Notes: generated from the sequence alone by a model not told the origin. Shown: positions 7,790-15,590, counted from the stretch's first letter. The stretch: 18,183 nt of DNA from Microcaldota archaeon (GCA_020726005.1 DYTL01000006.1:1-18183); one strand, 5' to 3'. Program-made: numbers and translations.

Positions 7790-8817
7790 TGGGAATATTT
7801 GTATCTGAATTTGTTCCACTCATGGATAAAATTGTATGCAACACAGATTCAGCATCAGGTTTTCTATCCTCTTTGGACTGGGCTTCAATTTCATTTATAG
7901 CACTTATTACTTCTGTATTCATTATTGCATTTTTTTATCTTATTGCAAGCTTTTTTCAGAATCAGCAGGCGCTTGCAATTATAAAAATAGAATTTTATGA
8001 AGTGATAGTAAGTGTAATTATTTTAATAGTAGTTTTTATGCTTCTTGGAGGAGTATGTAGCACAAAAACAGGAGTAATCTTTCCGGAGATTGAACCTGAT
8101 TTTTATGACAAAACAATATACTATTCTGCAACTAATTCCCTTATGAATTTTACTGATCATACGCTTAAAATTATGGGTGCTCAATATCTTATGTATATGT
8201 TTATAGATTTTCAAACCAGTCATGAGATTTATGCAACACCAATGGGGATAGGGGCAACACTTAAACCTACTCTTGGAGTAGGAGCTGCGGTTAAACCTGT
8301 TCTTAATAATGCATTTACTGCTGAAACAATAGGTGTAATAACTACTCATGCGCAGGTATATGTACTTGATTACGGAACTTATGGGTTACTTAAATATTTC
8401 TTTCCGCTTGCATTAGTGTTCAGGTGCTTCACACCTACAAGACGAATAGGAGGTACGATTATTGCGCTTACGCTTGTTTTTCTTTTTATTTATCCTTTAC
8501 TTATAATTCCAACTTATATGGTGGTAAATGATTCACTACTTAGTACTATTGAATATTTTAAAGGGGCCATTCATGCTAATATTTTTAATTTAAGTAGTAT
8601 ACCTATATTTTTAGCTGAGATGATAACTAAATTTTTATGGGGACCAGAAGTTTTAATGGTTTTTACATTAACGATATTACCTTCAATCGCAAAAATATTT
8701 ATAGGGGCTGTTTTTGTACCCCTTTTTAATACTATTATTCTTGTTACTTCAGTCAGATATCTTTCTAAATCCTTAGGTGAGGAAATAGATATAACCAACC
8801 TTACGAGAATGATTTAA
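7789..8817 (+). CDS. Polytopic membrane protein, member 5 of the six-gene array
   Basis: Function not recognised. 342 residues, no obvious cleavable signal peptide. The first-helix motif is weaker (Y50-L-I-A-S), followed by I65-K-I-E-F-Y-E71. Core loop R212-C-F-T-P-T-R-R-I-G221 is complete and is followed by a helix ending I-Y-P. The tail L-G-E-E-I-D-I-T-N-L-T-R-M-I is the clearest example of the family tail. In the predicted outer segment before the core helices there is a short internal duplication, I-G-A-T-L-K-P-T-L then V-G-A-A-V-K-P-V-L. Start overlaps the previous stop by one base; the next gene begins 1 base after its stop, so translation is probably coupled. Confidence 0.85.
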   Translation: MGIFVSEFVPLMDKIVCNTDSASGFLSSLDWASISFIALITSVFIIAFFYLIASFFQNQQALAIIKIEFYEVIVSVIILIVVFMLLGGVCSTKTGVIFPEIEPDFYDKTIYYSATNSLMNFTDHTLKIMGAQYLMYMFIDFQTSHEIYATPMGIGATLKPTLGVGAAVKPVLNNAFTAETIGVITTHAQVYVLDYGTYGLLKYFFPLALVFRCFTPTRRIGGTIIALTLVFLFIYPLLIIPTYMVVNDSLLSTIEYFKGAIHANIFNLSSIPIFLAEMITKFLWGPEVLMVFTLTILPSIAKIFIGAVFVPLFNTIILVTSVRYLSKSLGEEIDITNLTRMI

Positions 8818-8818
8818 C

Positions 8819-9832
8819 ATGGATTGGCAGATTACGGCAATACTTGCGGTTTTCGTTTCTGTGCTTATATCAGTATTGCTTTTGATGCTTTCGCGCTTTT
8901 TTGATTTTAAAATGTTAGAGCAAAGCGCAAAGGCAGAATTGGTTTTCGCTGCAAGTTCATTATTTGTTGTTATGCTACTTATAATAACCGTCAATGAAGG
9001 TGCGCGCGTTGGATTAGCCATTACTGAAGAAATGTATGTATATACATACAATAATCAATATCTTCATTATACTGAAATCGATCCGATAACTAATGCACGT
9101 ACGGATAAAGTACTTGATTCTACCTTTTTTGATGTCAATCAATATAGTTTGATAGATATAATGATACTTTACATGCGCTCTATTATGTATTGTACTGAAG
9201 ATATTGGGGTTTGGGTGTATCGAGTAAGCATGATTATGCATTGGGGTTCATCCATTACGCAGGACGTATTTATGTCGTTTCCGATGAGCGGATGGTCATT
9301 TGGTGGATTTGCGCAAATTACAGATAATCTTTTAAATACAATATATTTTATGGAGCTTATAAATTTCCTTCAAATTTATATTTTGCGTTTTGTTGATATA
9401 TTCGCGCTTCCGATAATGCTACCAATTGGAATAGTGCTCAGAGCTTTTCCGCCCACGCGTGGCGCTGGCGCGTATACGATAGCGATAGCTATAGGATTAT
9501 ATTTAGTTTATCCGCTCGCTTATTTGTTCATAGTATTTTCTTCACCATACCCAAATCTATGCGCAACTCCGCAAATTCCAGAACCAATAGGATTAGGTGA
9601 AAATTCAAAAGCAGGATTAGGTTCTCAACTTATGCTATGGATACGCGCGTTCCAATGGGATATAATTGATTTGCTGAATAAAACATCTGATTTAATTAAT
9701 GCACTTTTAATGAATTTATGTTTTTTTCCGTTCGTAGCGCTTGCAATAGCGATGACTTTCATTCAGTTTTCAACCGGCCTTTTCGGTGCGAACATACCTG
9801 AAATAGGTAGGGGATTAATGAAATTGATTTAG
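8819..9832 (+). CDS. Polytopic membrane protein, member 6 of the six-gene array
   Basis: Function not recognised. 337 residues with a strongly hydrophobic N-terminus acting as an uncleaved first helix. The first loop carries A37-K-A-E-L41 in place of the fuller A-K-x-E-L-x-E pattern. The core loop R208-A-F-P-P-T-R-G-A-G217 is the most consensus-like copy and precedes a helix ending V-Y-P. The C-tail (F-G-A-N-I-P-E-I-G-R-G-L-M-K-L-I) is a slightly lengthened version of the family tail. Outer segments include Tyr- and Asp-rich residues around 70-110 and single cysteines. This is the last gene of the array; a T5 tract at 9841-9845 could help end the transcript. The next gene has its own promoter. 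Confidence 0.85.
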   Translation: MDWQITAILAVFVSVLISVLLLMLSRFFDFKMLEQSAKAELVFAASSLFVVMLLIITVNEGARVGLAITEEMYVYTYNNQYLHYTEIDPITNARTDKVLDSTFFDVNQYSLIDIMILYMRSIMYCTEDIGVWVYRVSMIMHWGSSITQDVFMSFPMSGWSFGGFAQITDNLLNTIYFMELINFLQIYILRFVDIFALPIMLPIGIVLRAFPPTRGAGAYTIAIAIGLYLVYPLAYLFIVFSSPYPNLCATPQIPEPIGLGENSKAGLGSQLMLWIRAFQWDIIDLLNKTSDLINALLMNLCFFPFVALAIAMTFIQFSTGLFGANIPEIGRGLMKLI

Positions 9833-9922
9833 AGAGCTAATTTTTAATCAAGATACAATATATTTACATCAACAGAAACTTTATATACTACATCCGAATA
9901 GAGTTCAATAATATTCGCTCCA

Positions 9923-9930
9923 TTTATAAT
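9923..9930 (+). promoter_or_regulatory. TATA box, leaderless promoter of the UPF0278 gene
   Basis: TTTATAAT beginning exactly 29 bases before the ATG at 9952, with no Shine-Dalgarno sequence between. Identical in sequence and spacing to the box before the KaiC-like gene at 15652, which supports both. Confidence 0.7.
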
Positions 9931-9951
9931 TTTATTCCTTGAAAAACTTAT

Positions 9952-10506
9952 ATGCGTAAATTCGTAATAGATACAAGTATTTTTATAAATCCGCACGCGC
10001 GCCGTGATTTTGGCGTGAATTCAAAAAAAGCAATTGCGGGATTTGTAAAAATCGCTTCTAAAAAAAAGGATTTTGAATTCTATATGCCATCAAGCATTTT
10101 TAATGAACTTAAAAATTTTGTTTATAAAGATATTGAAAAACTTGAATTAGTTGTGAAAAGGCGTTCTCCGAATGTTTATGCTGTTTATCTTCCTGCGGCT
10201 GTTTTCTATGATTTTATAGAGGAAATACGCGAACGAATAAATAAGGGATTGCGACTTGCTGAGGACTTTGCGCGAGATAATAAACCCAATAATGCGGAAA
10301 AACTTAAAAAACTAAGGGAAAAATACAAAGAAGCCATGCGCGTAGGAATAGTGGATAGTAAAGAAGATTTTGAGCTTGTTTTACTCGCGAAAGAGCTTGA
10401 AGCAACACTTGTTAGTGCTGATGAAGGAGTATTGGATTTTGGAAACAAAATAGGATGCGAAATTTTACATGCATCAAAACTAAAAAATTTACTTGCAAAA
10501 AAGTAA
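9952..10506 (+). CDS. UPF0278 'RNA ligase partner' PIN-domain protein
   Basis: A PIN-fold protein of the archaeal family often called RNA ligase partner because it is commonly encoded next to an ATP-dependent RNA ligase. Its biochemical role is not established; PIN folds are usually Mg-dependent ribonucleases. Of 184 residues, the N-terminus V-I-D7-T-S-I-F begins the PIN fold. Further acidic candidates for the metal site are Glu52 (F-N-E-L), Asp135/Asp139 (V-D-S-K-E-D) and Asp157 (S-A-D-E-G). The middle (about 85-130) is charged and helical. No RNA ligase gene is present in this window, so the usual partner is either elsewhere or absent. Monocistronic with a leaderless promoter; its 3' end converges with the next gene, 5 bases apart. 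Confidence 0.85.
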   Translation: MRKFVIDTSIFINPHARRDFGVNSKKAIAGFVKIASKKKDFEFYMPSSIFNELKNFVYKDIEKLELVVKRRSPNVYAVYLPAAVFYDFIEEIRERINKGLRLAEDFARDNKPNNAEKLKKLREKYKEAMRVGIVDSKEDFELVLLAKELEATLVSADEGVLDFGNKIGCEILHASKLKNLLAKK

Positions 10507-10511
10507 AAAAA

Positions 10512-11216
10512 TTATTGTATAGATTCTTCAGCAATAATTCCCCAACCGAATTGCATAAGTGTTAAACCAAATTTATTCGTTATCTGATTATTGATATCAG
10601 TATATTCAACTACAAGAGAAGTTATTGGATGATGATGATCAGCTGCTGATTTCGTAATTAATGGTGGTTCTATTTTTAAGAAGTTATCTAAAGATCGGAT
10701 TTCCACGGGTGTGGTATTAGGAATAATTGTGAAGATATATCCGTTATTGTAAAATCTTCCTTCGTATTTTGGATTATCTATAACAAGAATTGTTGGTCTG
10801 TTTATAATATTTGAATATTTAAATTCCCATTGAACAGTCATTTTATTATTTGATGCTAATGTTTCAGAAGATGTTACAACGCTTAATGATTCTTGTCCAC
10901 GAACTTGAATTACTATTATTCCTGTATGGTATGCAAAATTGTCTTTTAAGTTCGTTATCGTATTAAATTCTACATCTCCTCCATTATAGACTACCTCTCC
11001 ATTCGGATTAACCGAGTTAATACTACCTAGTTGTTTATCACATTTGATACAATTTGGATGTAATAACGTTCCATTTTTTATTGCGCGAATTATCTCTTCA
11101 ATTGGAGGAATTTTGTATCTTCCAAGTGCTCTTTGTCTAAAAATATCAGGTAAACGATTAGGTGGAACTCCAACTCCGTTATGTTGCATATAAGGTATTA
11201 TTGGCACGATTGCCAT
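10512..11216 (-). CDS. Hypothetical protein, unrecognised
   Basis: I do not recognise this 234-residue protein. It has no signal peptide or membrane helix. The N-terminal 65 residues are Pro/Ile-rich with a helical stretch (about 36-50) and one H53-P-N-C56-x-x-C59 cluster, too few ligands for a full zinc finger in one chain. The remainder is rich in short hydrophobic, Thr, Asn and Ile runs typical of beta structure, with a triple His near residue 195. It lies alone on the minus strand, convergent with UPF0278 and next to a gene-poor stretch containing a decayed gene, so it may be part of an acquired patch. ATG at 11216 is the first start; a TATA-like GGATAAAAAAAC on the minus strand near 11238-11249 lies at a leaderless distance. 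Expression is unproven. Confidence 0.6.
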   Translation of the reverse strand: MAIVPIIPYMQHNGVGVPPNRLPDIFRQRALGRYKIPPIEEIIRAIKNGTLLHPNCIKCDKQLGSINSVNPNGEVVYNGGDVEFNTITNLKDNFAYHTGIIVIQVRGQESLSVVTSSETLASNNKMTVQWEFKYSNIINRPTILVIDNPKYEGRFYNNGYIFTIIPNTTPVEIRSLDNFLKIEPPLITKSAADHHHPITSLVVEYTDINNQITNKFGLTLMQFGWGIIAEESIQ

Positions 11217-11571
11217 AATGATCGCTTCGTAATAATTGTTTTTTTATCCATTAGCTGATCTATGTATATTATACCTTAAAATGTTTAAAAATGTATCTTT
11301 TAATTTGTAACCAGTAATTCCGAACATCTTCTACAACTAAACCATTCGCGCGAACCAAACATTATATTGGTTTTATAATTAAACTATTTTTCGCATTTTT
11401 TAGTATTTTTTAGCGAATTTATAAATTTCTTTTTTGTGAATCTTATACTGATCGCAGACAATACAATCGAAAAACTTATGAGATTATCAGTAGACTTTTA
11501 AGCGATTACTCGTTACTCGTGGTATTTTTAAACTCTTACTTTAATTTGATGGTTAATAATAACCTTCCTAA
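11217..11571. other. Gene-poor stretch with no supported gene
   Basis: AT-rich, broken by stops in all frames except for short open runs such as one on the plus strand from about 11420 to 11575 that has no start or recognisable motif. It contains a TTCGCGCGAA palindrome (11345-11354), an AACCAA/TTGGTT inverted repeat (11353-11358 and 11367-11372), and two TATA-like boxes (TTTATAAT 11372-11379, TTTATAAA 11418-11425). No ATG lies at leaderless distance from the boxes. No tRNA or other structured RNA was recognised. It probably represents decayed upstream parts of the relic that follows, plus the promoter of the minus-strand gene. Confidence 0.4.
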
Positions 11572-11768
11572 TCTAATTTCATAATTGAAAAGAAAGGAGT
11601 TATCATTCCAATAGAGGTTAAACTTAATGTATCTCCAGATAGAATTGAAAGAAGCCTAAGATTTTTTATAAAAGTATATAAGCTAAAATTAGCAATAATC
11701 GTTTATTATAAAGGGTAATGAGAGGATTACAAATTGAAGGTGCGGAATTATATTTATTGATATTGTAA
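11572..11768 (+). pseudogene. Decayed C-terminal fragment of an AAA ATPase with DUF4143-type tail
   Basis: Frame 11572-11718 reads S-N-F-I-I-E-K-K-G, then I-P-I-E-V-K, then R-S-L-R-F-F-I, then L-A-I-I-V before a TAA. This is the order found at the C-terminus of archaeal and bacterial AAA ATPases with the DUF4143 domain, where x-V-D-F-x-x-E, I-P-I-E-V-K and S-L-R-x-F-I resemble a nuclease-like core. A stop codon (11569-11571) sits directly upstream where E-V-D should be. After one frameshift near 11713 the reading continues as an E-G-A-E-L-Y-L-L segment ending at 11766-11768. No ATPase part with Walker motifs is seen upstream. I read this as a relic, overlapping the presumed leuS promoter. Family assignment is from memory of the motif order. 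Confidence 0.55.
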
Positions 11769-11800
11769 GTTATTCGAAACAATTTAAAAAGGTAAAAAAA

Positions 11801-14533
11801 ATGACCGAAATTGATCTTAAAACAATACATTTGAAATGGCAAAAAGAATGGGAAAACGCCAAAGTATACGAAGCAAACGTGCATGAAAACAAAAAAAAGA
11901 AATTTATTACTGCTGCATTTCCTTATCCGAATTCACCGCAGCACATAGGACATGGAAGAACTTATACTGTTGCAGATGTATATGCGCGTTATTGGAGAAT
12001 GAAGGGGTTTAACGTTCTTTTTCCAATGGCATTTCATGTTACTGGAACTCCGATTATTAGTATGGCAAAAAAAATAAAGGAAAAAGATAAAGAACTTTTG
12101 GATATTTTTGAGAAAATATACGGAATTACAAAAGAAAAAGCCGCAACACTTACAGAACCAAAAGAACTCGTACTTTATTTTTCCAATGAAATTGAACAAG
12201 GAATGAAAGAAATCGGATATAGTATTGACTGGAGAAGAAAATTTTATACCCTTGATGCGCATTTTAATAAATTTATAGAATGGCAATTCCTTAAACTCAA
12301 AGAATTGAGTTATCTTAAAACAGGTACGCATCCTGTTCCATGGTGTCCAGCAGATAATAACGCAGTAAGCACACATGATACAAAAGGTGATATTGATCCC
12401 GAACTTGAAGAAATAGTAGCAATAAAATTTGCGTTTGAAGACGGAAATATAATTGTTTCCACATATAGACCGGAAACCCTTTTTGGAGTAACAAATTTAT
12501 GGGTAAATCTAGACGCGATATATGTAAAAGTAAAATATAAAAATGAAATTTTATATCTTGCAGAAAATGCAGCGAAGAATCTTGCATTTCAATTAAATTT
12601 AATTATTCTTGAAAAATTTAAAGGAGAAAAAATAATAAATAAATTTGCACAAAGTCCGCTTGGAAAAAAAGTACCTATTCTTCCAGCAACGTTTGTACGC
12701 CAAGAAGAAGGAACCGGAATAGTAATGAGCGTTCCTGCACACGCACCTTATGATTATCTTGCACTAAAAGATATTGGAAAAATAAACGAATTTGCCCCAA
12801 TAAAGATAATTGAAATAAAGGGCTATGATATTCCAGCAAAAGATGCGATTGAAAGATTGAACGTAAAAAATCAAAATGATCCACGTGCTGAAGAAGCAAC
12901 AAAAGAAATTTACAAAAAAGAGGTATATGAAGGAAAAATGCATATTGGAAATAACGAATATGACGGATTAAATATAAATGAAGCACGAAACAAAATAAAA
13001 GCAAAATTAATAAGTGAAAATAAATCTATTTCAATTCATATAATAGCAAAAGGTCCGATTTTCTGCAGGTGCGGTGCGGAAATCTGCGTAAATTTAGTTA
13101 AAAATCAATGGTTCATAGATTACGGAGATGAGAAATGGAAACAACTCACAAAAGAATGTCTTGAAAAAATGAGTGTGCTTCCTGAACGCACGCGCGAGGA
13201 TTATCTCTACACAATAAATTGGTTGAAAGAAAAAGCATGTGTACGCGCACAGGGACTTGGAACTCATTTTCCATTTGATAAAAACCAAATAATTGAGTCA
13301 TTATCTGATTCAACTATATATATGGCATTTTATACAATTGTGCATAAACTTATGCAGTTTGCAGCAGAAAAATTAGATAATACATTTTTTGATTACGTCT
13401 TTCTTGGAAAAGGTTCAGAAACACCAGAATCAAAAGAATTACGTAAACTTTTTTTATACTGGTATCCTGTGGATTCAAGGCATAGTGGCGCAGATTTGAT
13501 AAGAAACCATTTAACATTTTTTATATTCAATCATGCAGCGATTTTTCCAAGAGAGCTTTGGCCAAAGCAAATAGTTACAAATGGTTTCGTACTTATGGAT
13601 GGAAAAAAAATGAGTAAAAGCCTTGGAAATATTCTTCCGTTGCGTCGTGCAATTGCGGAATTCGGCGCGGATGTAGTAAGAATAAGCATTGTTGGTGGAG
13701 CTGATTTAAACGCAGATACGGATTTCAGTAAATCGGTTGCGCACGGAATTGAGACGCGCCTTAAAATGATAACCGAATTACTTGCATATTCATCAAAACC
13801 AGCAAAAGAAAAAATAGATTTCTGGTTGCTGTCACGATTAAATATGCGTATTCGCAATATATCTGCTAAATTTGAAAAACTTGAATATCGAGAAATAATA
13901 AAAGAACTTATGTATAATAGTTGTATTGATTTGAGTTGGTATTTAAAAAGAGCAAAAGAACCCCACTTAAAAGAATTTTTTGAAAAATGGATTATTTTAA
14001 TAGCTCCGTTTGCACCTCATTTTGCTGAAGAACTTTGGAGTAGAACTAATCATAATGGTTTTGTTGTGAATACGCAAATTGTAGAAACTGAAGAGAAATT
14101 TATAAATAAAAAATTAGAAATGCGTGAAGAATTAATCGAAAAAACAATTAATGATATTGAAAAAATTTCATTGCTCAGAGGAATAAAACCGAAAAAAGCT
14201 ATCGTTTTTATTGCAGATAAATGGAAACGTGATGCATATACAATTGCATGTTCTGAAAAGAATTTTGAAAAAACAATGAACTTATGTATGGCAAATTCTA
14301 AATTAAAAGAAAAAGGAAACGATGTGATAAAATTCCTTAAACAGATAGGTAAAAACATTTTTGCGCTCCCTGAAATATTAAATAGTGTTGAAGAAATGGA
14401 AACGTTTTTAGAAGCGCGTGATTTCATTAGTTTGCAGTTAGGCATTTCATTGGAAATTATACATGAATTAGATTCTTCACATCCAAAGGCAAAAAATGCA
14501 ATGCCTGGAAAACCGGCAATTGTTTTGGAATAG
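11801..14533 (+). CDS. leuS: Leucyl-tRNA synthetase, archaeal/eukaryotic type
   Basis: Charges tRNA-Leu with leucine; class Ia enzyme, cytoplasmic. 910 residues, within the normal range for archaeal LeuRS. HIGH motif intact at H48-I-G-H51 after P-Y-P-N-S-P; K603-M-S-K-S607 in D-G-K-K-M-S-K-S-L-G-N. The CP1 editing domain is present, with T-x-R-P-E-T-L-F-G-V-T-N and the invariant editing Asp318 in H-A-P-Y-D-Y. A zinc-binding segment carries C422-R-C424 and C429. The C-terminal domain ends in the usual M-P-G-K-P-A-I motif, so the gene is complete. The ATG follows AAAAAGGTAAAAAAA, a weak ribosome site; a TATA-like stretch at 11749-11758 would give a short leader. Followed after 8 bases by trm5. 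Confidence 0.97.
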   Translation: MTEIDLKTIHLKWQKEWENAKVYEANVHENKKKKFITAAFPYPNSPQHIGHGRTYTVADVYARYWRMKGFNVLFPMAFHVTGTPIISMAKKIKEKDKELLDIFEKIYGITKEKAATLTEPKELVLYFSNEIEQGMKEIGYSIDWRRKFYTLDAHFNKFIEWQFLKLKELSYLKTGTHPVPWCPADNNAVSTHDTKGDIDPELEEIVAIKFAFEDGNIIVSTYRPETLFGVTNLWVNLDAIYVKVKYKNEILYLAENAAKNLAFQLNLIILEKFKGEKIINKFAQSPLGKKVPILPATFVRQEEGTGIVMSVPAHAPYDYLALKDIGKINEFAPIKIIEIKGYDIPAKDAIERLNVKNQNDPRAEEATKEIYKKEVYEGKMHIGNNEYDGLNINEARNKIKAKLISENKSISIHIIAKGPIFCRCGAEICVNLVKNQWFIDYGDEKWKQLTKECLEKMSVLPERTREDYLYTINWLKEKACVRAQGLGTHFPFDKNQIIESLSDSTIYMAFYTIVHKLMQFAAEKLDNTFFDYVFLGKGSETPESKELRKLFLYWYPVDSRHSGADLIRNHLTFFIFNHAAIFPRELWPKQIVTNGFVLMDGKKMSKSLGNILPLRRAIAEFGADVVRISIVGGADLNADTDFSKSVAHGIETRLKMITELLAYSSKPAKEKIDFWLLSRLNMRIRNISAKFEKLEYREIIKELMYNSCIDLSWYLKRAKEPHLKEFFEKWIILIAPFAPHFAEELWSRTNHNGFVVNTQIVETEEKFINKKLEMREELIEKTINDIEKISLLRGIKPKKAIVFIADKWKRDAYTIACSEKNFEKTMNLCMANSKLKEKGNDVIKFLKQIGKNIFALPEILNSVEEMETFLEARDFISLQLGISLEIIHELDSSHPKAKNAMPGKPAIVLE

Positions 14534-14541
14534 GGGATATT

Positions 14542-15546
14542 TTGGCATTCTTTTTATGTGTGGAAAAAAAACTTGCACAGAAAAAAATTGTATGGCTTAA
14601 AAAACACAGATTATTTGATTCTAAATTTAAAGTTTTTGAAAAACAGAGTAAAATCTATATTCCAGTAAAGGAAAAAGTTTCTGGTGCAATTGGAATAGAA
14701 ATTCAGCCTATATCAAAAAAACCAAAAAGCATTGATGAAGTCCTACGCAATATTCTTTCTCCAAAAGAACTATCATCCGTGGTTGCTTCGTTTGATATTA
14801 TTGGAGATATAGCAATAATTGAAATTCCAGATATATTAATTCCGAAAGAAAAAGAAATAGCTAATGCAATAATGCAAATTCACAAAAACGTGCGCGTAGT
14901 TGCAAAAAAGCAAGGTCCAATGGAAGGCGAATACCGCGTGCGCAAACTTAGTATAATTTTAGGTGAAAGCCGAACCGAAACAATGTATAAAGAAAATAAA
15001 GTAAAAATGCTATTAGATATTACAAAAGTTTATTTTTCCTCTCGACTTAGTTTTGAACGGAAAAGAATTGCATTACAAGTAAAAGATGGAGAAAAAATAC
15101 TCGCACTTTTTGCAGGTATTGGTCCATTCCCGCTTGTGATTGCGAAAACTAAGAAAAATTGCGAAATTATTGCAATAGAACTTAACCCTATCGCAGTAGA
15201 ATACATGAAAAAAAACATTGCATTGAATAAAATAAAAAATATAATCGCAATTTGCGGAGATGTAAAAGAAATAGTTCCACGCGAATATAAAAACTACGCA
15301 GATAGAATACTTATGCCCCTTCCAAAAGATGCAGAAGAGTTTTTAAGTATAGCATACGAAGGTGCAAAAAATAACGCAATAATTCATTTTTATACATTTG
15401 CAGATATAAAAAATCCATTTGAAGACGCGAAAAGAAAGATATTCGCACATCTGAAAAAAGAAAATATTGAAATAATCTCCGAACGAATTGTGCGTCCTTT
15501 TTCTCCTGCGCGCGTACAGGTTGCGATAGATTTTAGATTGAATTAA
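14542..15546 (+). CDS. trm5: tRNA (guanine-37-N1)-methyltransferase, archaeal Trm5 type
   Basis: Transfers methyl from S-adenosylmethionine to N1 of G37 in tRNAs, which prevents +1 frameshifting. 334 residues, matching archaeal Trm5. Domain order: small N-terminal D1 domain, D2 with G-E-Y-R-V-R at 129-134, D-I-T-K-V-Y-F-S-S-R-L at 159-169, then the SAM fold with F-A-G-I-G-P-F at 190-196 and E213-L-N-P. Two differences from Methanocaldococcus Trm5 are visible: the Asp before the F-A-G loop is Ala188, and the catalytic-region N-L-P motif reads M258-P-L-P-K. I believe the latter occurs in another archaeal Trm5 subgroup, so a subtype is likelier than loss of function. TTG start, supported by GGGG at 14533-14536, 5 bases ahead. 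Second gene of the leuS operon. Confidence 0.88.
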   Translation: MAFFLCVEKKLAQKKIVWLKKHRLFDSKFKVFEKQSKIYIPVKEKVSGAIGIEIQPISKKPKSIDEVLRNILSPKELSSVVASFDIIGDIAIIEIPDILIPKEKEIANAIMQIHKNVRVVAKKQGPMEGEYRVRKLSIILGESRTETMYKENKVKMLLDITKVYFSSRLSFERKRIALQVKDGEKILALFAGIGPFPLVIAKTKKNCEIIAIELNPIAVEYMKKNIALNKIKNIIAICGDVKEIVPREYKNYADRILMPLPKDAEEFLSIAYEGAKNNAIIHFYTFADIKNPFEDAKRKIFAHLKKENIEIISERIVRPFSPARVQVAIDFRLN

Positions 15547-15590
15547 AAAAATTCCACGTGGCTGTGACGTAAAAATATTAAGCACTTACA

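Noticed and set aside
3137..9832. Naming the array as VirB6/CedA conjugation channel genes
   Set aside because: Only general architecture agrees; no conserved ATPase, pilin or relaxase gene is in the window, and I cannot confirm homology by eye.
11666..11884. 72-codon minus-strand frame over the leuS start
   Set aside because: Antisense to the leuS start and the ATPase relic; Phe/Leu-rich composition typical of a shadow.
12315..13004. Long open frames on the minus strand opposite leuS
   Set aside because: Leu/Phe/His-rich shadows of an AT-rich coding sequence, overlapping a certain gene.
15554..15561. CCACGTGG as an operator
   Set aside because: Only 8 bp, single copy, and more than 60 bases upstream of the next TATA box.
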